Below, in pieces: positions 39,660 through 48,966 of a DNA stretch of 64,000 nucleotides (its first letter is position 1; the number at the start of each line of letters is the position of its first letter). A model generated the notes under the pieces. The model did not search any database and was not told where the DNA came from. It worked only from the letters and a program-made list of their open reading frames with translations. The position numbers were made by a program, and so were the translations under genes. The stretch spans positions 1 to 64,000 of IMG/VR virus record IMGVR_UViG_3300009128_001768; one strand, written 5' to 3'. This stretch comes from a virus.

Positions 39660-41258
39660 TCAAAGTAACCATTTAAAATCCACCGACCCAGATATCATTG
39701 GGTGATCAGAATCCATAGAAACCGGCCAACCCTTGGCAGTAAATATTCCGACCTGCTTATTAAATGGTGACATATTATTATCTGACTGTGATTCTTCTGT
39801 CTTGTTCATCGCAAAACCAGCCAACATTGCTTTGTTCACGTCCACGGCTTTTTTAGAGCTAACTTTATCTCCGTCATATAACCAAAGACCAATTGCGAAT
39901 GACATCACAAGGTCATCGGTCTTCCCGCGCTGTGCTTGCGCTTTGTTATTGCTCCACACAAACGTCTTTAATTCATTTACCAGACGCTCAGAATACACGT
40001 CAACCTTATCGTTCCTTATCATCTCTTCCAATTTCGTAAGAATTTTTGCGCGACTTGGTCCTTGCGTTGAAAATCCAGCCTTGCTAATTGGTCCATTACC
40101 ATACAATGCGTTAAATTTATCTTTTTCTTTAGAAAAATAAATGTTTCTGTACCCAATCTCTTGAAGTTTCATTAACACAGCATATCCGTATGTGTTACTT
40201 TCAGGACACAGGAGCGCTTCATGATATCTATTTGCGGCCTCGACCAAAAGATACGCAAGTTGGTCAGGTGGGACCTTACCTCGAAATTCAGCAACCACCT
40301 CAGAAATAGTAGTGTCTATAATATGAAATGTAGAGTAATCATTTCCGTCACCGCGGGAGACATCCGAAGATATTACATATTCATGGTCAGGGAATGCATA
40401 TTTCCACACCCACACATTGTTTTCAGGGCCCCATTTCTCCAACGGGACGCGGACCTTATACCGTAATTTTTCAATCTCTTCCATTGGTAGAAAAGTATCA
40501 CCCGAGGCTTGAAAATCACAAAGCAGCTCTTGAGCAACCTGCTGCTTGTTCATATTCATAGATTCTTTATTGAACCATTCATCATCACGCTCGGGATGTA
40601 CATCCCAAGGAAGCTTTATTGGGTTAAATTCATTCGTGCCCTCAACCGCATGATGCCACAAGTCATAATACTGTCCACCGGTACCGTTGGGAGTACTTAC
40701 TATTAGGGCTCGCCCACCAGTTGACAACGTTGGATATAGCCCTTTCCATAATTCATCAAAGTTTCGAATAAACGCAGCTTCATCAACGATCAGTAAACTC
40801 AAAGCTTCAGACCGGCCCGCATCTTCTGAAGTTGGTATTGCCTTTATCGCAGAACCATTTGAAAATTCGATTCCTTGGGTGTTCTTTGTGGTTATGTCGG
40901 TAATCCACATCCACGGAGGAACACCGGAAAGAGCTATTTTAACTTTTTTAATGAAGTTTTGAGCAACGGCAAGCTTAGTAGCAATAACAAGAACAGTTTT
41001 ATCCTTGCGAAATAACGTCATCCAAACTGCATATGCAGCAGTGAGTGTAGACAGACCAAGCTGCCTGGATTTAACCACAATATTAAAGCGATGATCGTTG
41101 AAGTGCTTTAAGCAATCATCCTGGAACGAAAATGTATGAAACGGAATTCTCCCCCGGATGGGGTGTTGAATCTGTACATAGCGATTAATAAAATACGCGG
41201 GGTCTTTACCGCATTTTACAATCTCAGCTACTTGTTTCTGTTTGGTCAGTGGGGGCAT
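39660..41258 (-). CDS. 17: Terminase large subunit, gp17
   Basis: 532 residues from the ATG at 41258 (MPPLTKQKQ; a TTG before it is ignored). ATPase: FNIVVKSRQLGLSTLTAAYA is the terminase variant of Walker A near residues 63-71, LLIVDEAAF is Walker B with the catalytic Glu near 160, and IVSTPNGTGG is the coupling motif. Nuclease: ISSDVSRGDGNDYSTF (Asp about 299), LLCPESNTYGYA (Glu about 352) and RGKTDDLVMSFAIGL (Asp about 456) give the RNase H-like metal site. It is slightly shorter than T4 gp17 (610). It packages concatemeric DNA through the portal. No small subunit was positively identified; the 122-aa protein just upstream is at the right place but does not look like gp16. Confidence 0.96.
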   Translation of the reverse strand: MPPLTKQKQVAEIVKCGKDPAYFINRYVQIQHPIRGRIPFHTFSFQDDCLKHFNDHRFNIVVKSRQLGLSTLTAAYAVWMTLFRKDKTVLVIATKLAVAQNFIKKVKIALSGVPPWMWITDITTKNTQGIEFSNGSAIKAIPTSEDAGRSEALSLLIVDEAAFIRNFDELWKGLYPTLSTGGRALIVSTPNGTGGQYYDLWHHAVEGTNEFNPIKLPWDVHPERDDEWFNKESMNMNKQQVAQELLCDFQASGDTFLPMEEIEKLRYKVRVPLEKWGPENNVWVWKYAFPDHEYVISSDVSRGDGNDYSTFHIIDTTISEVVAEFRGKVPPDQLAYLLVEAANRYHEALLCPESNTYGYAVLMKLQEIGYRNIYFSKEKDKFNALYGNGPISKAGFSTQGPSRAKILTKLEEMIRNDKVDVYSERLVNELKTFVWSNNKAQAQRGKTDDLVMSFAIGLWLYDGDKVSSKKAVDVNKAMLAGFAMNKTEESQSDNNMSPFNKQVGIFTAKGWPVSMDSDHPMISGSVDFKWLL

Positions 41259-41267
41259 CAAGCATTA

Positions 41268-41636
41268 TTAGCTTACTTGCAACGTCAAAAAAGCACGATA
41301 ATATGCAACTCTTCGAGGAGAATTCGCGGTGGCTTGTATCAATTCAACATTGTCATCCCGTGAAGTCTCTGTCGCTGTAAGTGCCCTTCCAGCAATATCT
41401 TTAAATTCTGCTTTGATCTTCTTTACACCATCAGTAAAAATATCGTTTGACATCTCTCTTAAATTTGTCATTTGACTATCAAGGGAGGCCTCACTCGCAA
41501 AATGCACAATACTATCAAAGCGCAAGTTCAAAGTTTCACCGTTCAGATGATGTGATAATTTAAGATTGTCGACAGACTTTCCCCATGTCGTATTTAAACA
41601 ATCACCTAACGCTCGAATTTCATTAACCGTCAACAT
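41268..41636 (-). CDS. Unknown 122-aa protein upstream of terminase
   Basis: Function not known. MLTVNEIRALGDCLNTTWGK, then NLKLSHHLNGETLNLRFDSI, VHFASEASLDSQMTNLREMS, and DDNVELIQATANSPRRVAYY. I recall similar conserved proteins of about 120 residues in other marine T4-like phages with the closing pattern 'VELIQ.T.NSPRR.AYYR', without an assigned role. It has a central helix and beta strands at both ends. TAGGAG precedes the ATG. Being next to gp17 it could be a small terminase subunit or a head/neck accessory protein. Confidence 0.75.
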   Translation of the reverse strand: MLTVNEIRALGDCLNTTWGKSVDNLKLSHHLNGETLNLRFDSIVHFASEASLDSQMTNLREMSNDIFTDGVKKIKAEFKDIAGRALTATETSRDDNVELIQATANSPRRVAYYRAFLTLQVS

Positions 41637-41657
41637 TTGTAAGCTCCTATAGACTAA

Positions 41658-41900
41658 CTATTCGCCAGACGAAACCTTTTCTCGCCACGCAGCAATCTCT
41701 GAACTGTTCGGTTCGTAGTCGTCATCTTCATTTATTTTTTTTATTGGCTCCAAAAAACTTATCCAACACTCTGTGCAGCACTTGACCTCTAAGTATTGCA
41801 TGCAGTCTTGAAAATCACGAAATAAAAACCCACATAGAGGACAGTCTAGCGGAACAAAGTTTGGCAGCGAGTCATTATTCGCAATGTCTGATTTTTGCAT
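41658..41900 (-). CDS. Small zinc-ribbon protein, 80 aa
   Basis: Not assigned to a family. DCPLCGFLFRDFQDCMQY and VKCCTECWISFLEPIKK contain two CxxC pairs separated by about 20 residues, a typical zinc ribbon/knuckle, followed by an acidic tail (NEDDDYEPNSSEIAAWREKV). It begins inside the end of the gp47/46 gene (26-base overlap), so it is translated with it. Small zinc proteins of this kind are often transcription or nuclease accessory factors; a late-transcription role cannot be judged from sequence. Confidence 0.7.
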   Translation of the reverse strand: MQKSDIANNDSLPNFVPLDCPLCGFLFRDFQDCMQYLEVKCCTECWISFLEPIKKINEDDDYEPNSSEIAAWREKVSSGE

Positions 41901-44900
41901 CTTTCCCTATTTTCTGTATGTCTAGAACGTTATCTACGATATCTTTTACAGCATCCACATGTGAAATAATCAGAATATTGGAAAAGTATTTCTTAAGAGA
42001 CATTAGTAAACGGGAGCAGGCCTCAATGTTTTTGTCATCTAGCGTGCCGAAGCCCTCGTCAATAATCAACACATCACTTCTTGGGGCATTACAAATATTA
42101 ATAAGCGCAACCCGAAGAGCAAGAGATGAAATCATTTTCTCCATCCCGGAACCGCATTCTATAATACGCTTCGAATCACCGTAATCTATGAAAATGTCCA
42201 AATTATTTGAGTCTAGCCGAGATTCAATCTCAACGCTGAAATTCACCACTCCCTGCAAAATCTTCGTAAGCTCAGCATTGATACGGGGAAGTTGAAGAGA
42301 TAAGATTGTTAGTGGAATTCCACGTTTATCGACTGCCTGCGTAAACAATGAGTATGTTTCCCAGCGGTCTTTCAGAGCACCAAACTTCTCTTTCTCTGTT
42401 TGTAGCTCTTCTTGTCTAGCAGAGCTTAGGCTAATTTGTTCTGTCAAGTACAACCGCTCAGCATCTATTTCTGATATTCTTTTTTCTAAACGCTTAAGAT
42501 CAAGCCGCATTTTAATAATTTCTGCATCTTTCTCTTCATCAGCAGAGCGGAGTCGCATATCACGTAGAAGCTCTTTACCATGTGAAATTTCACTAACCAC
42601 TGCTTGCTGGTCGCTTTCTAGCTCTCTTAAATTGAGCTTTAAGTCAGAGTTTTTTAACCTTAAATGCTGCGCATTTTTCAGCATTTCTTCGTACTTAGCT
42701 AGCTTCTCCCCGAGACCCTTATCCCTTAATTTCTCAAGATTCTTTTTAATCGCCCCCAATTCTTTCCTGGTGGAAGAAATGACACTTTTTTGTCCGGCGA
42801 TCTCTTTGGCACTTTTGTGAGCATCTTTAATATACGGGCACTTAGGGAACTGATCACCGCACGGAACGGTATCAAGTTTCTTCGCAGACTTCGTTTGTGA
42901 CTGTAAACGCTGCTGCTCGAGGTCTAGTCTTGATTGTGTTAATTCAATCTGATTCGCTAAGTCTTTTTGTAGTTCTGCTTCTTCCTTCAACTCTTTTACA
43001 GGAAATTGTTCACAAATTATATCAATTTTTGTAATTTTTCCTCTAGTGACATCCATCTCTTCGCACGTTTGTAACACCTCTACGCTCAGAGCAGAGTTAC
43101 GCTCTTCTAGGGTCTGCAAATGAATAACCTGTGTCTGTATATCTTGTTGTGTATAAACCGTATCGGACGGAGATGATATCAACTGTAATTTGAGTTGATC
43201 TCTCTTTTCCTTTAATTCAGCTAACTCTGCCTCAATCTCTGCTCTTTCTTGCTTATGAGATATTAACGCGTCTGCCTGTTCAGTGATCAATGTACTCCAG
43301 TCTCTATCTGGGGCAGATTTCATCTCGCCTCTTAATTCTGTTATTTCATTTTTTGCCATCCTCAACATCGTATCAAAAATCTGCAGATCTAAAAATCTTG
43401 TAAGAATTGCTTTTCGCTTTGTAGCACCCTCGCGAATAAAGGCGTTCATATCACCCTGAGATGCGAATGACGTCATCAAGAAATCATCGACGGTACCTAC
43501 CAGACCGCGTAAAACTTTTTCAGTCTCTCTTCGCTGTTCTTCCGTACTGTCTACTATTATATTCCCGTCATCATCTAGCGCGTAAAGATTCAAGTGCGTG
43601 GGCGCAGATACCACTCCTGTTCTGCTTGTTCGCTTAATTGTTTGCCGGTCAATACGATACATCTTGCTACCGATCGAGACATCGACACTTGCGCGGCAAA
43701 AATTCTTTCGACTATTCACAATGTGCAAATTTTTCAACGTACCGCGATCAGAAGAATTAAACAATCCGTAAACTAGTGTCCCAGGAATCGAAGATTTTCC
43801 GGAACGATTTTTACCAAAAATACCAGTGATACCGTGAAGAGCATCAAAGTCTATGATGTTATCTTCGCCATACCCGAACATATTGTCAAACGCGAGCTTT
43901 CGTAAACGCCACTGATGTGCTTGTTGGTTGGCTTGTTGAACGCACTTATGAAAAATATCTTTGTGCAATGCACGGAGAGAATCGCGTTGGTCGGAAGAAA
44001 GTGTATTTCGTGATACAAAGTCAGTCATAAGCCGATCTTGATATTTGAAACTTCGTAGATCAGTTCTGCTTATTTCACCTACAGAGGTTGAAATTACAAC
44101 ATCTGACCCAGTGAATGCCTTTGATTCATCCTTTGAGACAACTTCTTCAGCAGAAAATGTTTCTCGTAACTCTGTTTGTAGCTGCTTAAAGTCAACTTGG
44201 TTTAATCCTTCATGCGCAATTCTAAATCTAGCACCAGAAGCGTATTCTGGAATTTGATCTAGCGTATCTATGACTGTGCCTTTCCACCGGTACGTTCGAA
44301 AAGCCTTCTCATTCTTAAGCGGAATAAACTTTGAATCAAAATCATCTTTATCCCTAATCTCCCAGAACAAAAAACCCTTTTCTACCGTCTCACCATAATT
44401 CTGCTGGATTGTTGAACCAGGATATGCAATTTTTGGTGTCAAATATTGCCTCTTGTGGATGTCACCGAGAAAAGCAAAATCGAATTTATTGAAAAAATCA
44501 ACTGACACGCTATCCCCATTAATCTCCCAATCTTGATCGGTCAAAGACCCGTTCACAGGACCGTGGAATGTTGCGATATTGATACAAGATGGATCTGGCT
44601 CAACATCATCCCACCCCCTTATGTCAAAACAGCTGAATACATTCCACTTATAGCCAGCAACCCCGGTATCATATGTACCGGATTCTTTGAAGAGATGTAT
44701 GTCTGGATTATCTAATGCTTCTAAAATAGGCGTAATAGCGTCAAGCCTATCTTCATTCAACATCAATCCGTCATGGTTCCCCAAAATAACATGAACAGGA
44801 GCAATCTCGGCTAACGAATTAAACCACCAAGTCAAAATATGAATTAATTCAGGACTGATCCCCTGCGTCTTTGAGTGGACAATATCGCCACCAATAAAGA

Positions 44901-45018
44901 TCGCATCTGGACGTAGCTTTCGTAATTCTACAAACGATCTTGAAAATACATCTCTGTATTCTTTATGTCTTGTCAGCCCACGAAAGTGGACATCAGCAAA
45001 ATGCGCGCACCGAAACAT
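41875..45018 (-). CDS. Fused recombination nuclease-ATPase: Mre11/SbcD/gp47 joined to Rad50/SbcC/gp46
   Basis: A single 1047-residue polypeptide. Residues 1-340 are the Mre11-type phosphoesterase: HFADVHF, IGGDIVHS, HVILGNHDG, FHGPVNG and FAFLGDIHKRQ, all metal-ligand motifs intact. A helical linker leads at about 385 to the Rad50-type half: ITGIFGKNRSGKSS (Walker A near 399-406), long coiled-coil arms, a Cys-x6-Cys hook (CGDQFPKC near 718), returning coiled coil, the ABC signature IECGSGMEKMISSLALR and Walker B SDVLIIDEGFGTLDD near 978. In T4 these are separate genes 47 and 46; E. coli has sbcD and sbcC. The complex resects DNA ends for UvsX-driven recombination and host DNA breakdown. The order nuclease then ATPase equals the T4 gene order 47-46, so the fusion may have arisen by loss of the stop. 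Confidence 0.95.
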   Translation of the reverse strand: MFRCAHFADVHFRGLTRHKEYRDVFSRSFVELRKLRPDAIFIGGDIVHSKTQGISPELIHILTWWFNSLAEIAPVHVILGNHDGLMLNEDRLDAITPILEALDNPDIHLFKESGTYDTGVAGYKWNVFSCFDIRGWDDVEPDPSCINIATFHGPVNGSLTDQDWEINGDSVSVDFFNKFDFAFLGDIHKRQYLTPKIAYPGSTIQQNYGETVEKGFLFWEIRDKDDFDSKFIPLKNEKAFRTYRWKGTVIDTLDQIPEYASGARFRIAHEGLNQVDFKQLQTELRETFSAEEVVSKDESKAFTGSDVVISTSVGEISRTDLRSFKYQDRLMTDFVSRNTLSSDQRDSLRALHKDIFHKCVQQANQQAHQWRLRKLAFDNMFGYGEDNIIDFDALHGITGIFGKNRSGKSSIPGTLVYGLFNSSDRGTLKNLHIVNSRKNFCRASVDVSIGSKMYRIDRQTIKRTSRTGVVSAPTHLNLYALDDDGNIIVDSTEEQRRETEKVLRGLVGTVDDFLMTSFASQGDMNAFIREGATKRKAILTRFLDLQIFDTMLRMAKNEITELRGEMKSAPDRDWSTLITEQADALISHKQERAEIEAELAELKEKRDQLKLQLISSPSDTVYTQQDIQTQVIHLQTLEERNSALSVEVLQTCEEMDVTRGKITKIDIICEQFPVKELKEEAELQKDLANQIELTQSRLDLEQQRLQSQTKSAKKLDTVPCGDQFPKCPYIKDAHKSAKEIAGQKSVISSTRKELGAIKKNLEKLRDKGLGEKLAKYEEMLKNAQHLRLKNSDLKLNLRELESDQQAVVSEISHGKELLRDMRLRSADEEKDAEIIKMRLDLKRLEKRISEIDAERLYLTEQISLSSARQEELQTEKEKFGALKDRWETYSLFTQAVDKRGIPLTILSLQLPRINAELTKILQGVVNFSVEIESRLDSNNLDIFIDYGDSKRIIECGSGMEKMISSLALRVALINICNAPRSDVLIIDEGFGTLDDKNIEACSRLLMSLKKYFSNILIISHVDAVKDIVDNVLDIQKIGKDAKIRHCE

Positions 45019-45025
45019 AACACCC

Positions 45026-46000
45026 CTAGATTAAAGACCCTGACCGAATCGTTCCAATAAGCGATCGCAGTCTTGCCATCTCACTCCATTCTTCTGCATG
45101 AGGTAGTAACTGCGAGAGATGTCCTCTCGGCATCTCACCCACATCAGAAAAATTATCAAACTTCAATATTTTTACGCAAATATCAAACCTAGCAAGAGTT
45201 GCAGCAATTTCATGTGTCTTCTTAATCGCATCAGGATCAAGAGCAAGAATTACTGGGGTCTTGTTTTTCACTATCTTTTTGAATAATTCATGTTGGGGAC
45301 TCAACGTGCTACCCAACAAGCAAGTCGTGTTTTCATTCGATTTAATTAAGTCAAATGGACCTTCGACTAACGTGAGCTCTTGTGACCAATCAATATTAAT
45401 ATCGTTAAATATCACGTCAGCTCGTCGTACTTTTGGATTTAGATACTTCCTGTTCACTTCACCATCGATAGCTCTAGCAGTGTAATAATTCAGCACCCCC
45501 TCACCATCAAAAGATGGGATAATCACCCTACGACGATATCGACCGCCGGTTACAGCCCCAATCTTGAAATACCATAAATCTTTTTGTGTCAATCCACGAT
45601 TGTAAAGATAGCTTCTGCATGCTCGAAGATCTGGATCAGCGTTCTTCCCTAGTTGAGCCAATAGCGTAAACTCCTCAGGAAGTTGAATAAGCTGAATTTC
45701 TTCCTTGATTTCATCAATCTTCTTTTCAAATATGGCAGCGGCATGCGATGAAAAATTAGGCTTATACTTTCGAAAGAAATAAGCTAACCCTTTCCCCCGG
45801 AGGCCGCAAACCCAACAGTGGTAAAACTCATTGTCAACTCGCAACGTTAGTTTCTTTTTCGCTGGCTTTCCAAAAGAAGAACAGTCTTTGTTGACACATC
45901 CAATTGCAACATTCACACCGTCTCTATCAAAAAGCACAGACCCAAACGCTCGCTGAACTAGCATAACGCGCTTTTTAATATCTAAATCATCGCTCATCAT
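45026..46000 (-). CDS. DnaG-type DNA primase, gp61-like
   Basis: 324 residues (T4 gp61 is 342). The N-terminus has a zinc-binding domain: IGCVNKDCSS and HCWVCGLRG. It is followed by YFRKYKPN-type linker, RVIIPSFDGEGVLNYYTARA (the DnaG RNA polymerase domain) and the TOPRIM motifs LTLVEGPFDLIK (Glu about 217) and VILALDPDAI. It should make RNA primers for lagging-strand synthesis together with the gp41-type helicase encoded at the window's left end. It is positioned between the recombinase nuclease and the RuvC-like resolvase, overlaps the latter by 14 bases, and starts with tandem ATG codons. Confidence 0.92.
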   Translation of the reverse strand: MMSDDLDIKKRVMLVQRAFGSVLFDRDGVNVAIGCVNKDCSSFGKPAKKKLTLRVDNEFYHCWVCGLRGKGLAYFFRKYKPNFSSHAAAIFEKKIDEIKEEIQLIQLPEEFTLLAQLGKNADPDLRACRSYLYNRGLTQKDLWYFKIGAVTGGRYRRRVIIPSFDGEGVLNYYTARAIDGEVNRKYLNPKVRRADVIFNDINIDWSQELTLVEGPFDLIKSNENTTCLLGSTLSPQHELFKKIVKNKTPVILALDPDAIKKTHEIAATLARFDICVKILKFDNFSDVGEMPRGHLSQLLPHAEEWSEMARLRSLIGTIRSGSLI

Positions 46001-46538
46001 TCACATATGCTCTTGCGATTACAAAAGCATCAGATATATCATAACAACAGTCATCGAAGATTACATGACCCTTTCTTGGACCAGACTTAAGCGTCTTGGT
46101 GGGCCATGAAAAATCATCCATATTCTTCTGAGCCCACTCAAATACTTGCTCTTTCGTAGAAAGCGAAGATTTTCTATCTATTTTTAAGCCTACCGATTTT
46201 CGCGCGTGATTCACATTTATAAAGTCTGGTTGTAGATTCGTACATTTATACGACAACCAGCTTACTATACCATTAAATCTGGCAAGAGTAATCAGGGTCT
46301 TTGCACTTGAAAAGCCGGGTCTAAATGCTTGTAGGTTTTCCTCGATCGCTATAGCTTCTATGCCGTACTTGTCAACCAGCGTCATGAGTGTCTCATGCGC
46401 CCTCTGTGCCTTGCTGAACATGCACCTTAGGTCTTTTAATGGAATATACCCTGCATCCACCAGAGACCCATCAGAAGTTTGCAGCAAGCACCATCCGATA
46501 CAAGACGTAGAAACGTCTAATCCCAAAATTACTTTCAT
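45987..46538 (-). CDS. RuvC-like Holliday junction resolvase
   Basis: 183 residues with an RNase H-type fold: VILGLDVSTSCIGWCLLQ (first catalytic Asp near residue 8), EAIAIEENLQAF (Glu near 66) and FDDCCYDISDAFVIARAY (final acidic pair). These are the DEDD positions of RuvC. The start is the ATG at 46538, which overlaps the stop of the preceding structural gene (TGATG). T4 resolves branched DNA before packaging with endonuclease VII (gp49), of a different fold; here a RuvC-type enzyme probably takes over that task. It is the first gene of a four-gene recombination and priming block. Confidence 0.9.
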   Translation of the reverse strand: MKVILGLDVSTSCIGWCLLQTSDGSLVDAGYIPLKDLRCMFSKAQRAHETLMTLVDKYGIEAIAIEENLQAFRPGFSSAKTLITLARFNGIVSWLSYKCTNLQPDFINVNHARKSVGLKIDRKSSLSTKEQVFEWAQKNMDDFSWPTKTLKSGPRKGHVIFDDCCYDISDAFVIARAYVNDER

Positions 46539-48958
46539 CAAAAATCTAAACGCACTCGAACCATAAATCGATCATCCTCTCTTTTTACTATAGCTTGAGC
46601 GAAGTTCGATTTACATATAACATTAAGATTTTCATCGAGTAAGTTTACATTTGTAACATATGCGAATGATGAATTTAAGTCTGCATCAAGATCTGATGGG
46701 TTCAGGTCTTTATACGTTGGATTTTCAGACCTGTTTAAAGAGTTTGCGTCCGCAGGGATATTCATCTGAAGGACGTAGATGTGCTGTTGGCCGGCCATTC
46801 TAATATCAAATTGATCGGTTCCAAAATATGGGATTGTGGGAGTCTTTACAACTGCTAGGCCCTCATCATATAATAGCGTGCCAGCAGATGACCACACTGG
46901 ATGGCTCCCTGTACAGTCGGCCCGATATAGGCTACCACGCTTGTTATCTTTTAATGTAATTCGTACCCGACCTCCCGAGCCAGTTACGCTTGAGTCAGTT
47001 AAAACATAAGAACCGGGATCAATTTTGTTTCCATAAAAAAGATTACTAGCATCAAAAAACACAACTTCATTCGATGTTGGGTCTTTTGTTCTATTAAAAA
47101 TCGTTAATACAGAACCAGCAGGGAGAGATGGGTCATCTGGGGAAGAACCTGCTAGAAAAGCAGATATCGAGTTAGGATCATCGGAATTTAAGAGTCCTGG
47201 AAAAGAATCAGACCCTGTACTTAATAGATTGTTCAATGATACCATACTGAGCGATCTTACCCCAAGATCATCCACGAACAAACTTAAGCTTGCTGACCCA
47301 GATGGTGCTGTTTGTTCTAGCAAAGAAAAATTCGGAAGTAATCGACCGTTATCGCAAGGTAATACAGTGAGGTTTCGCTTTCTTACACTACCTGTTGCGA
47401 ATAAAAATCCGTTTGCGCTAACCCAGTCTGTCGACTCGTCAATTGTCGATCCCGATAGAGCCATCAGTCGAGGAAATGAGCCTCTTACAAATTCTTTAAC
47501 AAAATTTTCTAAATTTAGATAATGACCGCCAACGCCGAAAGATAGCGCAACATTAAATGGGTCGTTTGTATTACCTACTGCTGTTTGAAAGGGTGTTTGA
47601 AATATCTCGCGAGTCCTTGTATCTTTCACAAAGAAGGGAGGTACATAAAACATGAGGTTTGGTTCTTTCTTAATGTCCTCAACGCCGTAAAGGCTGGCAG
47701 ACATAATATCTTCATCATCGCGGTAAGCGTCATAAATTTTCAGCTCATGTAATTCGGCATTTAGTGGATGTCTAAACACAAAATAATTTGGGTCTTCGCC
47801 ATCAAAATCACCAGCAGAAATTAATCCGTCACGGGTTGCGATTGTATCATTAAAGAATTGTGCAATTAACCCACCGCCTACTCCGTAAGTAGAATTTGTT
47901 CCCTCATAAAAATTACCAACAAACAATGCATCAGGATCACCAGCATTCTCATGTGAGCCTCCTATCCATTTTTGTGTCCAATCGGCTTGCTGCAGAAATG
48001 TCGGAACCAAATCAAACGTTCCCTTTTCTCCACCGTCGATGTAAAATGAGCCCGTTGAATCCTGGATATCTTCCGTGCCACCCCAGCGCACACAACAATA
48101 ATGCCAGGTATTTAATTTCAAAGAATTATCACTAGATAAAAACACTAGATCTTGCGGAGCTGGTCGAGCATTATTAGCAACATCAAGAGAGATTTCTGAC
48201 GGTGGTATATCTGCAGAGTGACTCAATTGCAACATTAGTCGGAAACCATCTGGAAATTCATCTACATTTTTAGAGCTTCCCGATACTAAAGATATCGCAT
48301 AACTGCTAGACATATGAAAAATTGTCCCTGCTGAATACGCTCCTCGTCTAGTTTCGCTCGTGTAGCGAGGGTTGATGTAAAATTCGAATGAAAAAGAACC
48401 AGAGGGTCTATATGTCGATGACACGTCGAACGAAGATGACGCAGGATATATCAAAACGGAATCAGATGGTACTTCAGACCCAGTAAAAAAATTCAATGTA
48501 TTGTAATTCGTAAATGCCCAATTACAAGCAGAGCCATATTTCGGTCGATAGAATGGAAATAAAACTTTTTCAATTACTCTCTTTCTTAGGGTATCGCTCG
48601 TAAATTTAAAGGATGGCTCAAATCGAAGCACCTCGACCTGCTTATCTCGCTTACCAGTGGTACTAGCAGAATGCACAGCCTCCATATAAGCGAGCACTGA
48701 CCCGGTGAAGGGGCCGGTACCCCCGGCTGTAAAATATTCGACAGCTTCTAGTCGAGCGGTCTCCAAGCTTTGTGCAATTGGAGCTCCGTCTTCTTCACCA
48801 CTATCAGCGGGAATTTCTTTCATCCCCAATGATGTAAGCGGAAATACCTTGACAGATCCAGTTGCACCGCTTACAGACGAAGACACAAAGGTTCGTTTAG
48901 GCTTTGTTAAGATCTTAAACGAATCGAAGTAAGTCTTGTCGAGCTTAAAGAGGGCCAC
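46538..48958 (-). CDS. LamG-like virion protein with shared RLDF C-terminus, 806 aa
   Basis: GTG start after GGGGAAGA. Around residues 185-320 a jelly-roll (laminin-G/concanavalin) domain is suggested by FSFEFYINPRYTS, AGTIFHMSSSYAISLV, LKLNTWHYCCVRWGG and GSFYIDGGEKGTFDL; a second part near ELHELKIYDAYRDDEDI closes the fold. Such domains in tail proteins bind glycans. The last 60 residues (NPTYKDL, FAYVTNVNLLDENLNV and VRVRLDF) match the C-terminus of the adjacent 418-aa protein, a module also known from T4-like baseplate/structural proteins. It is probably an outer baseplate or appendage protein that touches the cell surface. Confidence 0.75.
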   Translation of the reverse strand: MALFKLDKTYFDSFKILTKPKRTFVSSSVSGATGSVKVFPLTSLGMKEIPADSGEEDGAPIAQSLETARLEAVEYFTAGGTGPFTGSVLAYMEAVHSASTTGKRDKQVEVLRFEPSFKFTSDTLRKRVIEKVLFPFYRPKYGSACNWAFTNYNTLNFFTGSEVPSDSVLIYPASSSFDVSSTYRPSGSFSFEFYINPRYTSETRRGAYSAGTIFHMSSSYAISLVSGSSKNVDEFPDGFRLMLQLSHSADIPPSEISLDVANNARPAPQDLVFLSSDNSLKLNTWHYCCVRWGGTEDIQDSTGSFYIDGGEKGTFDLVPTFLQQADWTQKWIGGSHENAGDPDALFVGNFYEGTNSTYGVGGGLIAQFFNDTIATRDGLISAGDFDGEDPNYFVFRHPLNAELHELKIYDAYRDDEDIMSASLYGVEDIKKEPNLMFYVPPFFVKDTRTREIFQTPFQTAVGNTNDPFNVALSFGVGGHYLNLENFVKEFVRGSFPRLMALSGSTIDESTDWVSANGFLFATGSVRKRNLTVLPCDNGRLLPNFSLLEQTAPSGSASLSLFVDDLGVRSLSMVSLNNLLSTGSDSFPGLLNSDDPNSISAFLAGSSPDDPSLPAGSVLTIFNRTKDPTSNEVVFFDASNLFYGNKIDPGSYVLTDSSVTGSGGRVRITLKDNKRGSLYRADCTGSHPVWSSAGTLLYDEGLAVVKTPTIPYFGTDQFDIRMAGQQHIYVLQMNIPADANSLNRSENPTYKDLNPSDLDADLNSSFAYVTNVNLLDENLNVICKSNFAQAIVKREDDRFMVRVRLDF

Positions 48959-48966
48959 TCTTCCCC

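Noticed and set aside
41268-41636. 122-aa protein as small terminase subunit (gp16)
   Set aside because: Position fits, but there is no coiled-coil or helix-turn-helix character typical of small terminases; it resembles an unassigned conserved phage protein instead.
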